From Rhodovulum sp. 12E13 (GTDB lineage: Bacteria > Pseudomonadota > Alphaproteobacteria > Rhodobacterales > Rhodobacteraceae), in contig NZ_QPLK01000003.1 of the NCBI RefSeq assembly GCF_003340565.1, forward strand, positions 186,001-250,000: DNA of 64,000 bases. Direction: 5' to 3'. Both the position numbers and the translations under genes were made by a program. This document shows, one piece after another, positions 8,736 to 17,393 of the stretch. Below the pieces are notes generated by a model, which was given only the letters and a program-made list of their open reading frames with translations, searched no databases and was not told where the DNA came from. Position 1 is the first letter of the stretch. Each line of letters begins with the position of its first letter.

Positions 8736-9085
8736 GGGGGCCTCCGGGGCGCGCGTCGCGGCAGTGCCGGCGGCAGATAGCCCAACGCGCCGATCTTGGC
8801 CAGAGCTCGATCGGCCCACGCACGCGCGACCCGGCGGGCGGCCGATGCGCCGCCGGATGGCCCGCCGCGGTCGCGCATCCGGCAATCCCAATGCCGACGC
8901 GCCTCAACGGGCCATGCCTGCGGGGCCCTCCAAGGAACACCGGCAGGCGCGCGGCCACCGGTCGCGGCGCCGGCACGCTCACGCCGTCATGCCCACCGCA
9001 TCCATCTGGCCGCCGGGGCCTGCTCGGCCTGCCTGCGGTCTGCATCGCACGCGCCGCCCCGCCGGCCCCGGGGCCCCGCGCCGGA
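8736..9085. other. intergenic stretch of 350 nt upstream of ribB
   Basis: This gap separates the hydrolase stop from the likely ribB start, both on minus. I looked for an FMN riboswitch upstream of ribB and did not recognise its conserved core. No gene-like frame with a domain is present. It must hold the promoter for the rib unit unless transcription reads through from upstream. Confidence 0.45.
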
Positions 9086-10039
9086 TCAGCCCGCCGCGCC
9101 CGCCTGGTCGAACATCTCCGCCGCCGCGTCGAAGAAGCGCTCCCGCACCTCTTCCCGCTCCATCATGATCTCGTGCTCGGCGCCGGGCTCGATCACCAGC
9201 CGCCCCGCCGGCCAGCTGCCCATGCGAACCCGCATGTCGGCCAGATCGACGATCCGCTCGTTCTCGCCCGCGACGCACAGCCCCGGCAGATCGGGAGCGC
9301 GCAGCCGCCTCAGCGCCCGCACCTCGCGCAGCGCCTCGTTGACCCAGGCCATCGACGGCCCCCCGAGCGCGAGCTCCGGGTGGGCGCGCAACGCCGCCTG
9401 CATCCAGTCGAACATGGCCCGGTCGGTCGTCAGCATGTTGCCTTCGAACGCCGCCGCGAGCAGATAGTTCTCGGGGCTCGAGGTGGGCACGACCCGCCCG
9501 CCGAGGCCCGCCGGCCGGGCGAGCGTCGTCACCGTCCATGCGAGCGAGCGCATGTAGGCCGAGAGCCTGATGCCCCACATCGGGCCCGAGAAGACAGCGC
9601 TCGCCACCGGCAGGCCCGAATGGACCGCGCGCAACCCGATCGCGCCCCCCATCGAATGGCCGATCAGGTGCCAGGGCCGCGGCAGCGAGAGATCGTCGGC
9701 CGCCTGCACCATGGCGGCGACATCCCGCTGGTAATCGTCGAAGCGTTCGATATGCCCCATGCGACGGTCGGGCAGGAACCGGTCGGTCAGCCCCTGGCCC
9801 CGCCAGTCGATGGCCAGCATGCCGTAGCCGCGCGCCGCCAGCGCGCGCCCCGCCGGCCCGTATTTCTCGACGAACTCGGTGCGGCCGGGAAACAGCAGCG
9901 CCGTGCCGCGCCCCCCCTCGCCCAGAAGCGCGATGCGCACGCGCGCCCCGTCTCCGGGCCGGCCCGGCGCCTCGACCCAGAAGGCGCGGGCGCCCGGGTC
10001 GGCGTCGGCGATCTCGTCGAAGAAGGGGGCGGGCTCCAC
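9086..10039 (-). CDS. alpha/beta hydrolase, lysophospholipase/monoacylglycerol lipase-like (PldB family)
   Basis: The 317-aa protein is an alpha/beta hydrolase with the nucleophile elbow GHSMGG (Ser129) and IDWRGQGLTDR just before it. It ends with AGENERIVDL (acid) and PGAEHEIMMERE (His). The pattern and length fit PldB-like lysophospholipases, which release fatty acids from lysolipids. No signal peptide was seen, so it is probably cytoplasmic. The start is GTG at 10039, lying inside the palindrome CCACGCCGGCGTGG (10036-10049). It is 13 nt downstream of the SCP2 gene stop, so the two are likely one transcript. The exact substrate is unknown. Confidence 0.82.
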   Translation of the reverse strand: MEPAPFFDEIADADPGARAFWVEAPGRPGDGARVRIALLGEGGRGTALLFPGRTEFVEKYGPAGRALAARGYGMLAIDWRGQGLTDRFLPDRRMGHIERFDDYQRDVAAMVQAADDLSLPRPWHLIGHSMGGAIGLRAVHSGLPVASAVFSGPMWGIRLSAYMRSLAWTVTTLARPAGLGGRVVPTSSPENYLLAAAFEGNMLTTDRAMFDWMQAALRAHPELALGGPSMAWVNEALREVRALRRLRAPDLPGLCVAGENERIVDLADMRVRMGSWPAGRLVIEPGAEHEIMMEREEVRERFFDAAAEMFDQAGAAG

Positions 10040-10052
10040 GCCGGCGTGGCGC

Positions 10053-10343
10053 TCAGCCGAGCACGGTGCCGAGCTTCATCGCAAGCCCCATGTCGCCGTC
10101 GACCGAGAGCTTGCCGGTCATGAACGCGGCGGTGGGGTTGGTCTCGCCGTCGAGGATCGCCCTGAACGTGTCCACGTCCGCGGTCAGCACCACGTCGGCC
10201 GCCTCGTCGGCGGCGCGCACGCCGCCGTCGTCGAGCATGATCGCGCCCTCGCCGGGGATCATGAACTTGGCCGTGCCGCCGATCTCGGCGCCGGCGAACT
10301 TCTCCTGCAGCGCGACCACAGCCTGGTCGATCACGTCGCTCAT
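10053..10343 (-). CDS. SCP2 sterol-binding domain protein
   Basis: This small 96-aa protein consists of a single SCP2-type lipid-binding domain: ALQEKFAGAEIGGTAKFMIP, VLTADVDTFRAILDGETNPT and FMTGKLSVDGDMGLAMKLGTVL. Such domains hold lipids or acyl chains in a hydrophobic tunnel. Pairing with a downstream lysophospholipase-like gene 13 nt away suggests a shared role in lipid turnover, which is an inference. The ATG at 10343 is preceded by AGGAGACAGGG; a longer frame adds only an Arg/Gly-rich leader. Confidence 0.85.
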   Translation of the reverse strand: MSDVIDQAVVALQEKFAGAEIGGTAKFMIPGEGAIMLDDGGVRAADEAADVVLTADVDTFRAILDGETNPTAAFMTGKLSVDGDMGLAMKLGTVLG

Positions 10344-10483
10344 CCCTGTCTCCTGTCGCTCGCGGCCCCGACGGCCGCCCCTCCCCGCCTGTCCCTCGCA
10401 CGCCGCGCGCGCGCCGGCAATCGTGACGGGTCTCACGGCAAGCGGCGCTTGGCAGGGCGCAATCCGGTGCTACACTCCCGCCC

Positions 10484-11098
10484 ATGCCGCCGCAACGCAC
10501 CAGTCGCCCCACTCTCCTCGTCACGGTCGTCGCCGCTGCGCTCGCGTGGTCCCCGGGCCACGCCCAGGACGGCGCCGCGCCCGGCGTGTCCCCCCCTGCC
10601 GCGACCGAACCGGGGGCCGAGGAGAGCGGCCTCGACCGCCTCTTCGCCCGGCTCGCCGAGCCAGACCAGCCCGGCTGGCAACAGATCGAGCGGGCCATCG
10701 TGGCAGAGCTGTCGAAGTCGGGCTCCCCGGCGATGGACCTGCTGCTGCAGCGCGGACGCGACGCGCTGGAAGAGGGCGATATCGACATCGCGCTCGAGCA
10801 TCTGACCGCGCTGACCGACCACGCTCCCGACTTCGCCGAAGGCTGGAACACCCGCGCCACCGCCCATTTCCAGGCGGAGCGGTACGGGCTGGCCATGCGC
10901 GACCTTTCCCGTGCGCTCGAACTCGAGCCGCGCCATTTCGGCGCGATGATCGGTCTCGCCACGATCCTGCGCGAGGTGGGCCGCGAGGAAGAGGCGCTCG
11001 ACGTGCTGCGCCGCGTGCACGCGATCAACCCGCACCGCCCCAACGTCACTCAGGGAATCGAGCAGCTCTCCGACGCCCTCGAGGGCGAGACGATCTGA
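10484..11098 (+). CDS. exported tetratricopeptide-repeat protein
   Basis: The 204-aa protein starts with a Sec-type signal peptide (TLLVTVVAAALAWSPGHAQD, cleavage likely after HAQ). After a Pro/Ala linker, residues ~95-195 contain about three TPR-like helical hairpins (LLQRGRDALEEGDIDIALEH, WNTRATAHFQAERYGLAMRD, and IGLATILREVGREEEALDVL). TPRs mediate protein-protein contacts, so a periplasmic scaffold role is plausible. It is divergent from the SCP2-hydrolase pair and convergent with the oxidoreductase gene at 11218. The partner is unknown. Confidence 0.8.
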   Translation: MPPQRTSRPTLLVTVVAAALAWSPGHAQDGAAPGVSPPAATEPGAEESGLDRLFARLAEPDQPGWQQIERAIVAELSKSGSPAMDLLLQRGRDALEEGDIDIALEHLTALTDHAPDFAEGWNTRATAHFQAERYGLAMRDLSRALELEPRHFGAMIGLATILREVGREEEALDVLRRVHAINPHRPNVTQGIEQLSDALEGETI

Positions 11099-11164
11099 CA
11101 CCGAGTCGGCCGCGCCGCCACGCCGTGTCGCGCCTCCAGCATCCTCGTCCGACTAGTCCGGGGG

Positions 11165-11186
11165 GTCGCCCGGCACGGGCGACGGG
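11165..11186 (-). repeat. partial copy of the 3'-end GC-hairpin element
   Basis: GTCGCCCG, GCA and CGGGCGAC form an 8-bp hairpin followed by GGG. All 22 bases are identical to positions 63723-63744. Read on minus it lies 32 nt beyond the stop of the oxidoreductase gene (11218). The GGGATATTTGA part of the full element is missing here. Confidence 0.7.
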
Positions 11187-11217
11187 AAGCTTCCCCTCCA
11201 TGCCCGTGGGCGTCGCC

Positions 11218-12522
11218 TCAGAGCCGGTCGCGCAAGGAAAACCACGCCATGGCCAGCGCGAGCAGCGGCGTGCGCAAGGCCCGCCCGCCGGGAAAGCGCG
11301 GCGCGGGCAGACGCCCCATCAGGTCGAAGCGCTCCGCCTGCCCCGCGATCGTCTCGGCCGCGACTTGCCCCGCGAGCGTGGCCATTCCCACGCCGTGGCC
11401 CGAATAGCCCGAAAGCGACAGCACGTTCGGCGCCACCCGCGCGAAATGCGGCATCCGCGTGCGGGTGATCGCCAGCGTGCCGCCCCAGGCGAAGTCGATC
11501 CGCGTCCCGGCCAGTTGCGGAAAGACCTTGAGCATCGGCCGGCGCACCAGCGCGGCGATGTCGCGCGGAAAGCGGTAGCCGTAGGTCTCGCCGCCGCCGA
11601 ACAGCAGGCGGTGGTCGTCGGAGAAGCGGAAGTAGTTCACCACGAACCGCGAATCGGCCACCGCCCGGTTGCCGGCGATCAGCGCCTCCTGTCCCTCGGG
11701 GCCGAGCGGCTCGGTCGCCACCACGAAGTTGTTGATCGGCATCACGTGGCGGCCGACCTCGGGGATCAGCCCCCCCAGATAGCCGTTGCAGCCCGCCACC
11801 ACCCAGTCGGCCCGCACCACGGCCCGATCGGTCGACAGCCGCACCTCCGCCCCCCGCTCGACGCGGGTCACCCGGCTCGTCTCGAACAGGCGCACGCCCG
11901 CCGCCTCGGCCAGACGCGCCAGCCCGAGCGCGTAGGCCAGCGGGTCGAGATGGCCCGCGCCCTCGTCGAGCGCGCCGCCATGGTAATCCCTGCTCGCCAC
12001 GATCTCGCGGATCCCGGATTTCGAGAGCGGGCGCATCTTCTCGTAGCCGTAGTCGCGGGCGAGCTTCTCGACATAGGCATGGGTCTCGCGCACATGCGCG
12101 CGCTTGTGATCGGCGTGGACGATACCGGGATGGAACGGCACACCCACCTCCGGGCGTTCCGCTGTCTCGCGCACGAGCCGGACCGCCTCGCGCCCCATCG
12201 CCCAGAGCGCCAGCGCGTCGTCGCGCCCGACCATCCGCTCGAGCGCGTCCTGCCCCACGCGCTGGCCGGTGCCCACCTGTCCGCCGTTGCGCCCCGAGGC
12301 GCCCGCGCCAACGCGGCTCGCCTCGAGCAGCACCACGTCGTAGCCGCGGCCCGCGAGGTGCCACGCCGCCGAGAGGCCGGTGAAGCCGCCGCCCACAACC
12401 GCCACGTCGGCGCGGATCTCGCCCTCGGCCGGCGGCCGCGCGGGCGGGATCAGGCCGGGCTTGGCGGCGTAGAACGAGTCGGGGTAGCGGCCGGGCGTGT
12501 CGTTGGCCGTCAGCAGATCCAT
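11218..12522 (-). CDS. FAD-dependent DAO-family amine oxidase (gamma-glutamylputrescine oxidase-like)
   Basis: The 434-aa flavoprotein has the Rossmann FAD motif VAVVGGGFTGLSAAWHLA near residues 38-55, and GAGASGRNGGQVG, typical of the DadA/PuuB/OrdL group. Near the C-terminus FAWGGTLAITRTRMPHFARV and SGYSGHGVGMATLAG complete the pattern. These enzymes oxidise amines or amino acids with release of hydrogen peroxide and ammonia. The ATG at 12522 overlaps the aminotransferase stop, so the two are coupled. It is clearly paralogous to the oxidase at 19580-20923. The context of polyamine uptake points to a polyamine-derived substrate; which one is inference. Confidence 0.86.
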   Translation of the reverse strand: MDLLTANDTPGRYPDSFYAAKPGLIPPARPPAEGEIRADVAVVGGGFTGLSAAWHLAGRGYDVVLLEASRVGAGASGRNGGQVGTGQRVGQDALERMVGRDDALALWAMGREAVRLVRETAERPEVGVPFHPGIVHADHKRAHVRETHAYVEKLARDYGYEKMRPLSKSGIREIVASRDYHGGALDEGAGHLDPLAYALGLARLAEAAGVRLFETSRVTRVERGAEVRLSTDRAVVRADWVVAGCNGYLGGLIPEVGRHVMPINNFVVATEPLGPEGQEALIAGNRAVADSRFVVNYFRFSDDHRLLFGGGETYGYRFPRDIAALVRRPMLKVFPQLAGTRIDFAWGGTLAITRTRMPHFARVAPNVLSLSGYSGHGVGMATLAGQVAAETIAGQAERFDLMGRLPAPRFPGGRALRTPLLALAMAWFSLRDRL

Positions 12523-13934
12523 CAGGCGGCCTTGAGCATGCCCTCGGCACGCAGCTTGTCGTGCGCCATGTCGAGTGTCCGCACCGCCCGCTCGATCAGC
12601 AGGTCGATCTCGTCGGGCGTGATCACCAGCGGCGGCGCGATGATCATGCGGTCGCCCACATGCCGCATGATCAGGTTGTTGCCGAAGCTGATCTCGCGCG
12701 TGATGAAGCCCGCCTCGCCCACGGGCCCGGCGAAGGGCGCGCGCGCCGCCTTGTCGGGCGTCAGTGCGAGCGAGGCCATCAGCCCCTTCGACACCGCCTC
12801 GCCCACCAGCGGGTGGTCGGCGAGCGCGCCCCACTTCTCGGCGAGATACGGCCCGGCCACGTCGTGCACGTGGTCGACGACACGCTCCTCCTCCATGATC
12901 CGCAGGTTCTCGGACGCGACCGCGCAGGCCACCGGGTGACCCGAATAGGTGTAGCCGTGGAAGAACTCGCCCGCCTCGTTCAGCACCTCCGCGATGCGGG
13001 TCGAGACGATCGAGCCGCCGATCGGCTGGTAGCCCGACGACAGGCCCTTGGCGATCGTCATGATGTCGGGGGCCAGCCCGTAGCCCTCGGAGCCGAACCA
13101 GTGCCCCGTCCGGCCGAAGCCGGTGATCACCTCGTCGGCAATGAACAGGATCTCGTGCTCGGCGAGGATGCGCTTCACCTCGGGCCAGTAGCTGTCGGGC
13201 GGCACGATCACGCCTCCGGCGCCCTGCACCGGCTCGGCGATGAAGGCGGCGACGTTTTCAGCGCCCACCTCGGCGATCTTCGCCTCGAGCTGGCGGGCAC
13301 GGGCGATGCCGAATTCCTCGGGGCTCATCTCGCCGCCCTCGGCGAACCATGCCGGCTGGTCGATATGCACGACGTCGGGAATGGGCAGCCCGCCCTGCCC
13401 GTGCATCGCCTGCATGCCTCCCAGAGACGCGCCGCCCAGTGTCGAGCCGTGATAGGCGTTGCGCCGCGAGATGATGACCCGCTTGCCGGGCTTGCCCATC
13501 TCGGCCCAGTAGTGCCGCACGAGGCGGATGTTGGTGTCGTTCGCCTCCGAGCCCGAGCCGGCGAAGAAGACATGGTCGAGGTCGCCCGGCGCCAGCCGCG
13601 CGACGGTCGCGGCGAGCGCGATGGCGGGCACATGCGTCGTCTGGAAGAAGGTGTTGTAGTAGGGCAGCTCCTGCATCTGGGCGTAGGCCGCCTCGGCCAG
13701 TTCGGTGCGGCCGTAGCCCACGTTGACGCACCACAGCCCAGCCATCCCGTCGAGGATCTCGTTGCCCTCGCTGTCGGTCAGCCACACGCCCTCGCCCTTC
13801 GTGACGATCCGCACGCCCTTGGCGGCGAGCTCGCCGTGATGGGTGAAGGGGTGCAGGTGGTGGGCCGCGTCGAGAGCCTGGAGCGCGGCGGTGTCGAGCC
13901 CGCCCGTGGCGGTGCGATTGGGGATGGCGGTCAT
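12522..13934 (-). CDS. class III PLP aminotransferase, polyamine:pyruvate type (SpuC-like)
   Basis: The 470-aa aminotransferase shows all class III features: [54 protein letters not shown], the Asp box [15 protein letters not shown], and the PLP lysine at ~296 in [12 protein letters not shown]. Sequence style and length match putrescine/diamine:pyruvate aminotransferases. It would deaminate putrescine or a related diamine to an aminoaldehyde. It is first in a two-gene minus-strand operon with the DAO-family oxidase and divergent from potF across a 253-nt shared promoter region. Beta-alanine:pyruvate specificity is the main alternative. Confidence 0.87.
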   Translation of the reverse strand: MTAIPNRTATGGLDTAALQALDAAHHLHPFTHHGELAAKGVRIVTKGEGVWLTDSEGNEILDGMAGLWCVNVGYGRTELAEAAYAQMQELPYYNTFFQTTHVPAIALAATVARLAPGDLDHVFFAGSGSEANDTNIRLVRHYWAEMGKPGKRVIISRRNAYHGSTLGGASLGGMQAMHGQGGLPIPDVVHIDQPAWFAEGGEMSPEEFGIARARQLEAKIAEVGAENVAAFIAEPVQGAGGVIVPPDSYWPEVKRILAEHEILFIADEVITGFGRTGHWFGSEGYGLAPDIMTIAKGLSSGYQPIGGSIVSTRIAEVLNEAGEFFHGYTYSGHPVACAVASENLRIMEEERVVDHVHDVAGPYLAEKWGALADHPLVGEAVSKGLMASLALTPDKAARAPFAGPVGEAGFITREISFGNNLIMRHVGDRMIIAPPLVITPDEIDLLIERAVRTLDMAHDKLRAEGMLKAA

Positions 13935-14187
13935 GCGTCAGTGTCCTGCATCTCGGGCCCCGCACGGGGGCCGGATTTCGGCGATGCCGGTGACATGCGC
14001 CCCCCGCCCGGCCCTGTCAATGCGCAGCCCGGCGCCGCCATGCCGCCCCGCTGCCCGCATGTCGAGCGCCATGCGAACGGCATGCGGGCGGGTGCTGTTT
14101 CCTCTGTTTCCTCCCGGCAGAATCGCCTAGCGTGCCTGTCAATCAAGACGAACGGGGCCCACCGCCCCGCCAACACGGGAGAAGGCG

Positions 14188-15276
14188 ATGACCTTGAAAA
14201 CTTCGCTGGTCGCGCTCGCAGCCGGCCTCGCGGCGACCGCCGCGGCGGCCCAGGAGCAGGTGCGCGTCTACAACTGGTCGGACTATATCGACGAGGAGCT
14301 GCTGACCGAGTTCGAGGAGGAGACGGGCTACGACCTGATCTACGACGTCTTCGACTCCAACGAGCTGCTCGAGACCAAGCTGCTCGCCGGCGGCTCGGGC
14401 TACGACGTGGTCGTGCCCACGGGCACCTTCCTGCAGCGGCAGATCTCGGCGGGCGCGTTCCAGCCGCTCGATTACGACAAGCTGCCGAACGCCGAAAACC
14501 TGTGGGACGTGATCCGCGACCGGACGGAAAAGTACGACCCCGGCCACGAGTACTCGATCAACTACATGTGGGGCACCACGGGCCTCGGCGTGAACGTCGA
14601 CGAGGTCCGCGCAATCCTCGGGGAGGACGCGCCCATCGACTCGCTCGCGCTGATCCTCGACCCCGCCAACATGGAGAAGCTCGCCGAATGCGGCGTGCAC
14701 TTCCTCGACGCGCCGACCGAACTGATCCCCGCCGCGCTCACCTACCTGGGCGAAGAGGGCGACAGCCAGGACCCCGAGGTGATCGCCAAGGCCGAACCGG
14801 TGCTGACGGCGGTGCGCCCCTACGTGACGAAATTCCACTCGTCGGAATACATCAACGCGCTGGCCAACGGCGACATCTGCGTGGCGATCGGCTGGTCGGG
14901 CGACGTGCTGCAGGCGCGCGACCGCGCCGCCGAGGCCGACAACGGCATCACCATCGAGTATCACATCCCCAAGGAAGGGGCGCTGATGTGGTTCGACCAG
15001 ATGGCGATCCCTGCCGATGCGCCGAACCCCGAGGGGGCGCATGCCTTCCTCAACTTCATCATGGATGCCGAGAACATGGCGCAGGCGTCGAACTACGTCT
15101 ATTACGCCAACGGCAACGAGGCCTCGCAGCAATTCCTCAACGAGGACGTGATCGGCGACACCGCGATCTACCCCGACGAGGAGACGCTGGAGAACACCTA
15201 CACCACCTCGCCCTGGCCGCCGCGCGTGCAGCGCGACGTCACGCGCATGTGGACGCGCATCAAGTCGGGCACCTGA
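14188..15276 (+). CDS. potF: polyamine ABC transporter periplasmic binding protein (PotF/SpuD-like)
   Basis: The 362-aa protein carries a signal peptide (residues 1-21, ending AAAA before QEQ). The mature start QVRVYNWSDYIDEELLTEFE is characteristic of PotF/PotD/SpuD polyamine-binding proteins. Downstream YDVVVPTGTFLQRQI, GTTGLGVNVDEV and ALMWFDQMAIPADAPNPE match the ligand-binding lobes. It captures putrescine or spermidine in the periplasm for PotGHI. First gene of the plus-strand operon. A perfect 10-bp GC hairpin follows its stop at 15286-15309, probably setting a higher level of this gene than of the transporter genes. Confidence 0.95.
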   Translation: MTLKTSLVALAAGLAATAAAAQEQVRVYNWSDYIDEELLTEFEEETGYDLIYDVFDSNELLETKLLAGGSGYDVVVPTGTFLQRQISAGAFQPLDYDKLPNAENLWDVIRDRTEKYDPGHEYSINYMWGTTGLGVNVDEVRAILGEDAPIDSLALILDPANMEKLAECGVHFLDAPTELIPAALTYLGEEGDSQDPEVIAKAEPVLTAVRPYVTKFHSSEYINALANGDICVAIGWSGDVLQARDRAAEADNGITIEYHIPKEGALMWFDQMAIPADAPNPEGAHAFLNFIMDAENMAQASNYVYYANGNEASQQFLNEDVIGDTAIYPDEETLENTYTTSPWPPRVQRDVTRMWTRIKSGT

Positions 15277-15285
15277 GCCCGGCCC

Positions 15286-15309
15286 GGGCCGCGCCACCCG
15301 GCGCGGCCC
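15286..15309 (+). promoter_or_regulatory. intercistronic GC hairpin between potF and potG
   Basis: GGGCCGCGCC (15286-15295) pairs perfectly with GGCGCGGCCC (15300-15309) across an ACCC loop, starting 10 nt after the potF stop. There is no T-run, so a partial terminator or a 3'-end stabiliser is more likely than a strong terminator. The aglE-aglF gap holds a comparable hairpin. Confidence 0.75.
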
Positions 15310-15331
15310 CATCCCTTCCGGACAGCGACGG

Positions 15332-16507
15332 ATGAACCAGCCCAGCTCTCCGCAGACGCCGGCCCAGCCGGCCGGCCCCGGCCCCGCTACGGCCTTCCAC
15401 CCGTGGGACGACCCCGAGGCGGTGCCGCTCATCCGTTTCCAGGGCGTCACCAAGCGCTTCGGCGACTTCACCGCCATCGACGACATCGATCTCGACATCT
15501 ATCCGCGCGAGTTCTTCGCGCTCCTCGGCCCCTCGGGCTGCGGAAAGACCACGCTCATGCGGATGCTCGCAGGCTTCGAGTCGCCAAGCCTCGGCGCGAT
15601 CACGCTCGAGGGGCGCGACATCGTGCGTGTCCCGCCGCACAAGCGCGCCGTCAACATGATGTTCCAGTCCTACGCGCTGTTCCCGCACCTGACGGTCGAG
15701 CAGAACATCGCCTTCGGGCTCAAGCGCTCCGGCATGGAGAAGGACGCGATCGAGGCCCGCGTGGCCGAGATGCTGCGCATGGTGCAGCTGCAGAAGTTCG
15801 CCACGCGCAAGCCGCACCAGATCTCGGGCGGCCAGCGCCAGCGCGTGGCGCTCGCGCGCGCACTGGCCAAGGCGCCGAAGCTGCTGCTGCTCGACGAGCC
15901 TCTTGGCGCGCTCGACAAGAAGCTCCGCCAGCAGACCCAGTTCGAGCTCGTCGACATCCAGGAAAAGACCGGCACCACCTTCGTCATCGTCACCCACGAC
16001 CAGGAAGAGGCGATGACGGTCGCATCGCGCATCGCGGTGATGAACGAGGGCCGGATCGCCCAAGTCGACACGCCGGGGCGCATTTACGAAAGTCCCGCAA
16101 GCGTTTACGTCGCAGACTTCGTGGGTGACGTGAACCTGATCGAGGGCAATGCCCGCCCCATCGGCCAGGGCATGGCCGAGATCCACTGGCGCGAGGGCGT
16201 GCCCGCCATCCGCGGTCAGGCGGCCGAGCCTCTGGCCGAGGGCGACCGGGCGACGCTGGCCATCCGACCCGAGAAGATCACGGTCAGCCGCGAGCGGCCC
16301 GAGGGCCGCAACAACGTGGTGCAGGGCCGCGTCCACGACATTGCCTACCTGGGCAACATCTCGACCTATCACGTCCTTCTGCCGGACGGCGTGATCGTGC
16401 AGGCGCTCGTGGCCAACAGCCGCCGCATCGCCCGGCGCGACTTCACCTGGGAAGACGAGGTGTGGCTGTCGTGGTCCGACACCGCCGGCGTCGTGCTGAC
16501 GCGGTAG
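15332..16507 (+). CDS. potG: polyamine ABC transporter ATP-binding protein
   Basis: The 391-aa ATPase has Walker A GPSGCGKTT at 66-74, the signature ISGGQRQRVALARAL, Walker B LLLLDEPLGALD and the switch His in FVIVTHDQEEAM. The C-terminal TOBE region (AIRPEKITVSRERPEGRNNV) is that of the PotA/PotG family. It energises polyamine import by the PotH/PotI channel on the cytoplasmic side. Four bases separate it from potH. An N-terminal Pro-rich extension of ~30 residues precedes the ABC fold, as often in alphaproteobacterial PotG. Confidence 0.95.
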   Translation: MNQPSSPQTPAQPAGPGPATAFHPWDDPEAVPLIRFQGVTKRFGDFTAIDDIDLDIYPREFFALLGPSGCGKTTLMRMLAGFESPSLGAITLEGRDIVRVPPHKRAVNMMFQSYALFPHLTVEQNIAFGLKRSGMEKDAIEARVAEMLRMVQLQKFATRKPHQISGGQRQRVALARALAKAPKLLLLDEPLGALDKKLRQQTQFELVDIQEKTGTTFVIVTHDQEEAMTVASRIAVMNEGRIAQVDTPGRIYESPASVYVADFVGDVNLIEGNARPIGQGMAEIHWREGVPAIRGQAAEPLAEGDRATLAIRPEKITVSRERPEGRNNVVQGRVHDIAYLGNISTYHVLLPDGVIVQALVANSRRIARRDFTWEDEVWLSWSDTAGVVLTR

Positions 16508-16511
16508 GCCG

Positions 16512-17393
16512 ATGGATTTCCGCCGCGTCTCGCTGATCGCCCTGCCCTATGCGTGGCTTCTGCTGCTCTTTCTCGTGCCGTTCGGCATCGTGCTGAAGAT
16601 CTCGCTCAGCGACTACGCGCTCTCGATCCCTCCCTACACGCCGACGCTCGACATCACCGGCGGCTGGCCGGCCATCCGCGACTTCCTCGGCCAGCTCGAC
16701 GTCGAGAACTACGTCTTTCTCACCGAGGACGATCTCTACTGGAAAGCGTATCTGAGCTCCCTGAGGATCGCGCTGATCTCGACCTTCGTGACGCTGCTGA
16801 TCGGCTATCCGCTCGCCTACGCCATGGCCAAGGCCCCGCGCGAATGGCAGCCGACGCTGCTGATGCTCGTCATCCTGCCCTTCTGGACGTCGTTCCTGAT
16901 CCGGGTCTATGCGTGGATCGGCATCCTGTCGTCGCAGGGCTACCTCAACCAGACGCTCGCCTTTCTGGGGCTCGAGCCGGTGACCGTGCTGAACACCAAC
17001 GTCGCGGTCTATATCGGCATCGTCTACACCTATCTGCCCTTCATGGTCCTGCCGATCTACGCCACGCTCGAGAAGATGGAGGGCGACCTGATCGAGGCCG
17101 CGCAGGACCTCGGCTGCACGCCGACGGAAGCCTTCTGGCGCGTCACCCTGCCCCTCTCGCGCCCCGGCATCATCGCGGGCTGCTTCCTCGTCTTCATCCC
17201 CGCGGTGGGCGAGTTCGTGATCCCCTCGCTGCTGGGCGGCTCGGAGACGCTGATGATCGGCAAGGTGCTGTGGGAGGAGTTCTTCAACAACCGCGACTGG
17301 CCGGTGGCCTCGGCCGTGGCTGTCGTGCTGCTGCTGATCCTCGTCATTCCGATCGTGCTGTTCCAGAAGAACCAGGAGAAGGAGCAGGAATGA
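16512..17393 (+). CDS. potH: polyamine ABC transporter permease PotH
   Basis: The 293-aa inner-membrane protein has about six hydrophobic helices, the first at residues ~8-30 (ALPYAWLLLLFLVPFGIVLK). It carries the permease EAA loop EAAQDLGCTPTEAFWRVTLPLSRPGIIAG that docks to the ATPase. The stop overlaps the potI start (ATGA), so the two half-channels are coupled. Length and motif order match PotH/PotB of polyamine importers. Confidence 0.94.
   Translation: MDFRRVSLIALPYAWLLLLFLVPFGIVLKISLSDYALSIPPYTPTLDITGGWPAIRDFLGQLDVENYVFLTEDDLYWKAYLSSLRIALISTFVTLLIGYPLAYAMAKAPREWQPTLLMLVILPFWTSFLIRVYAWIGILSSQGYLNQTLAFLGLEPVTVLNTNVAVYIGIVYTYLPFMVLPIYATLEKMEGDLIEAAQDLGCTPTEAFWRVTLPLSRPGIIAGCFLVFIPAVGEFVIPSLLGGSETLMIGKVLWEEFFNNRDWPVASAVAVVLLLILVIPIVLFQKNQEKEQE

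Noticed and set aside
8736-9085. FMN riboswitch before ribB
   Set aside because: The conserved RFN blocks were not found in the 350-nt gap.
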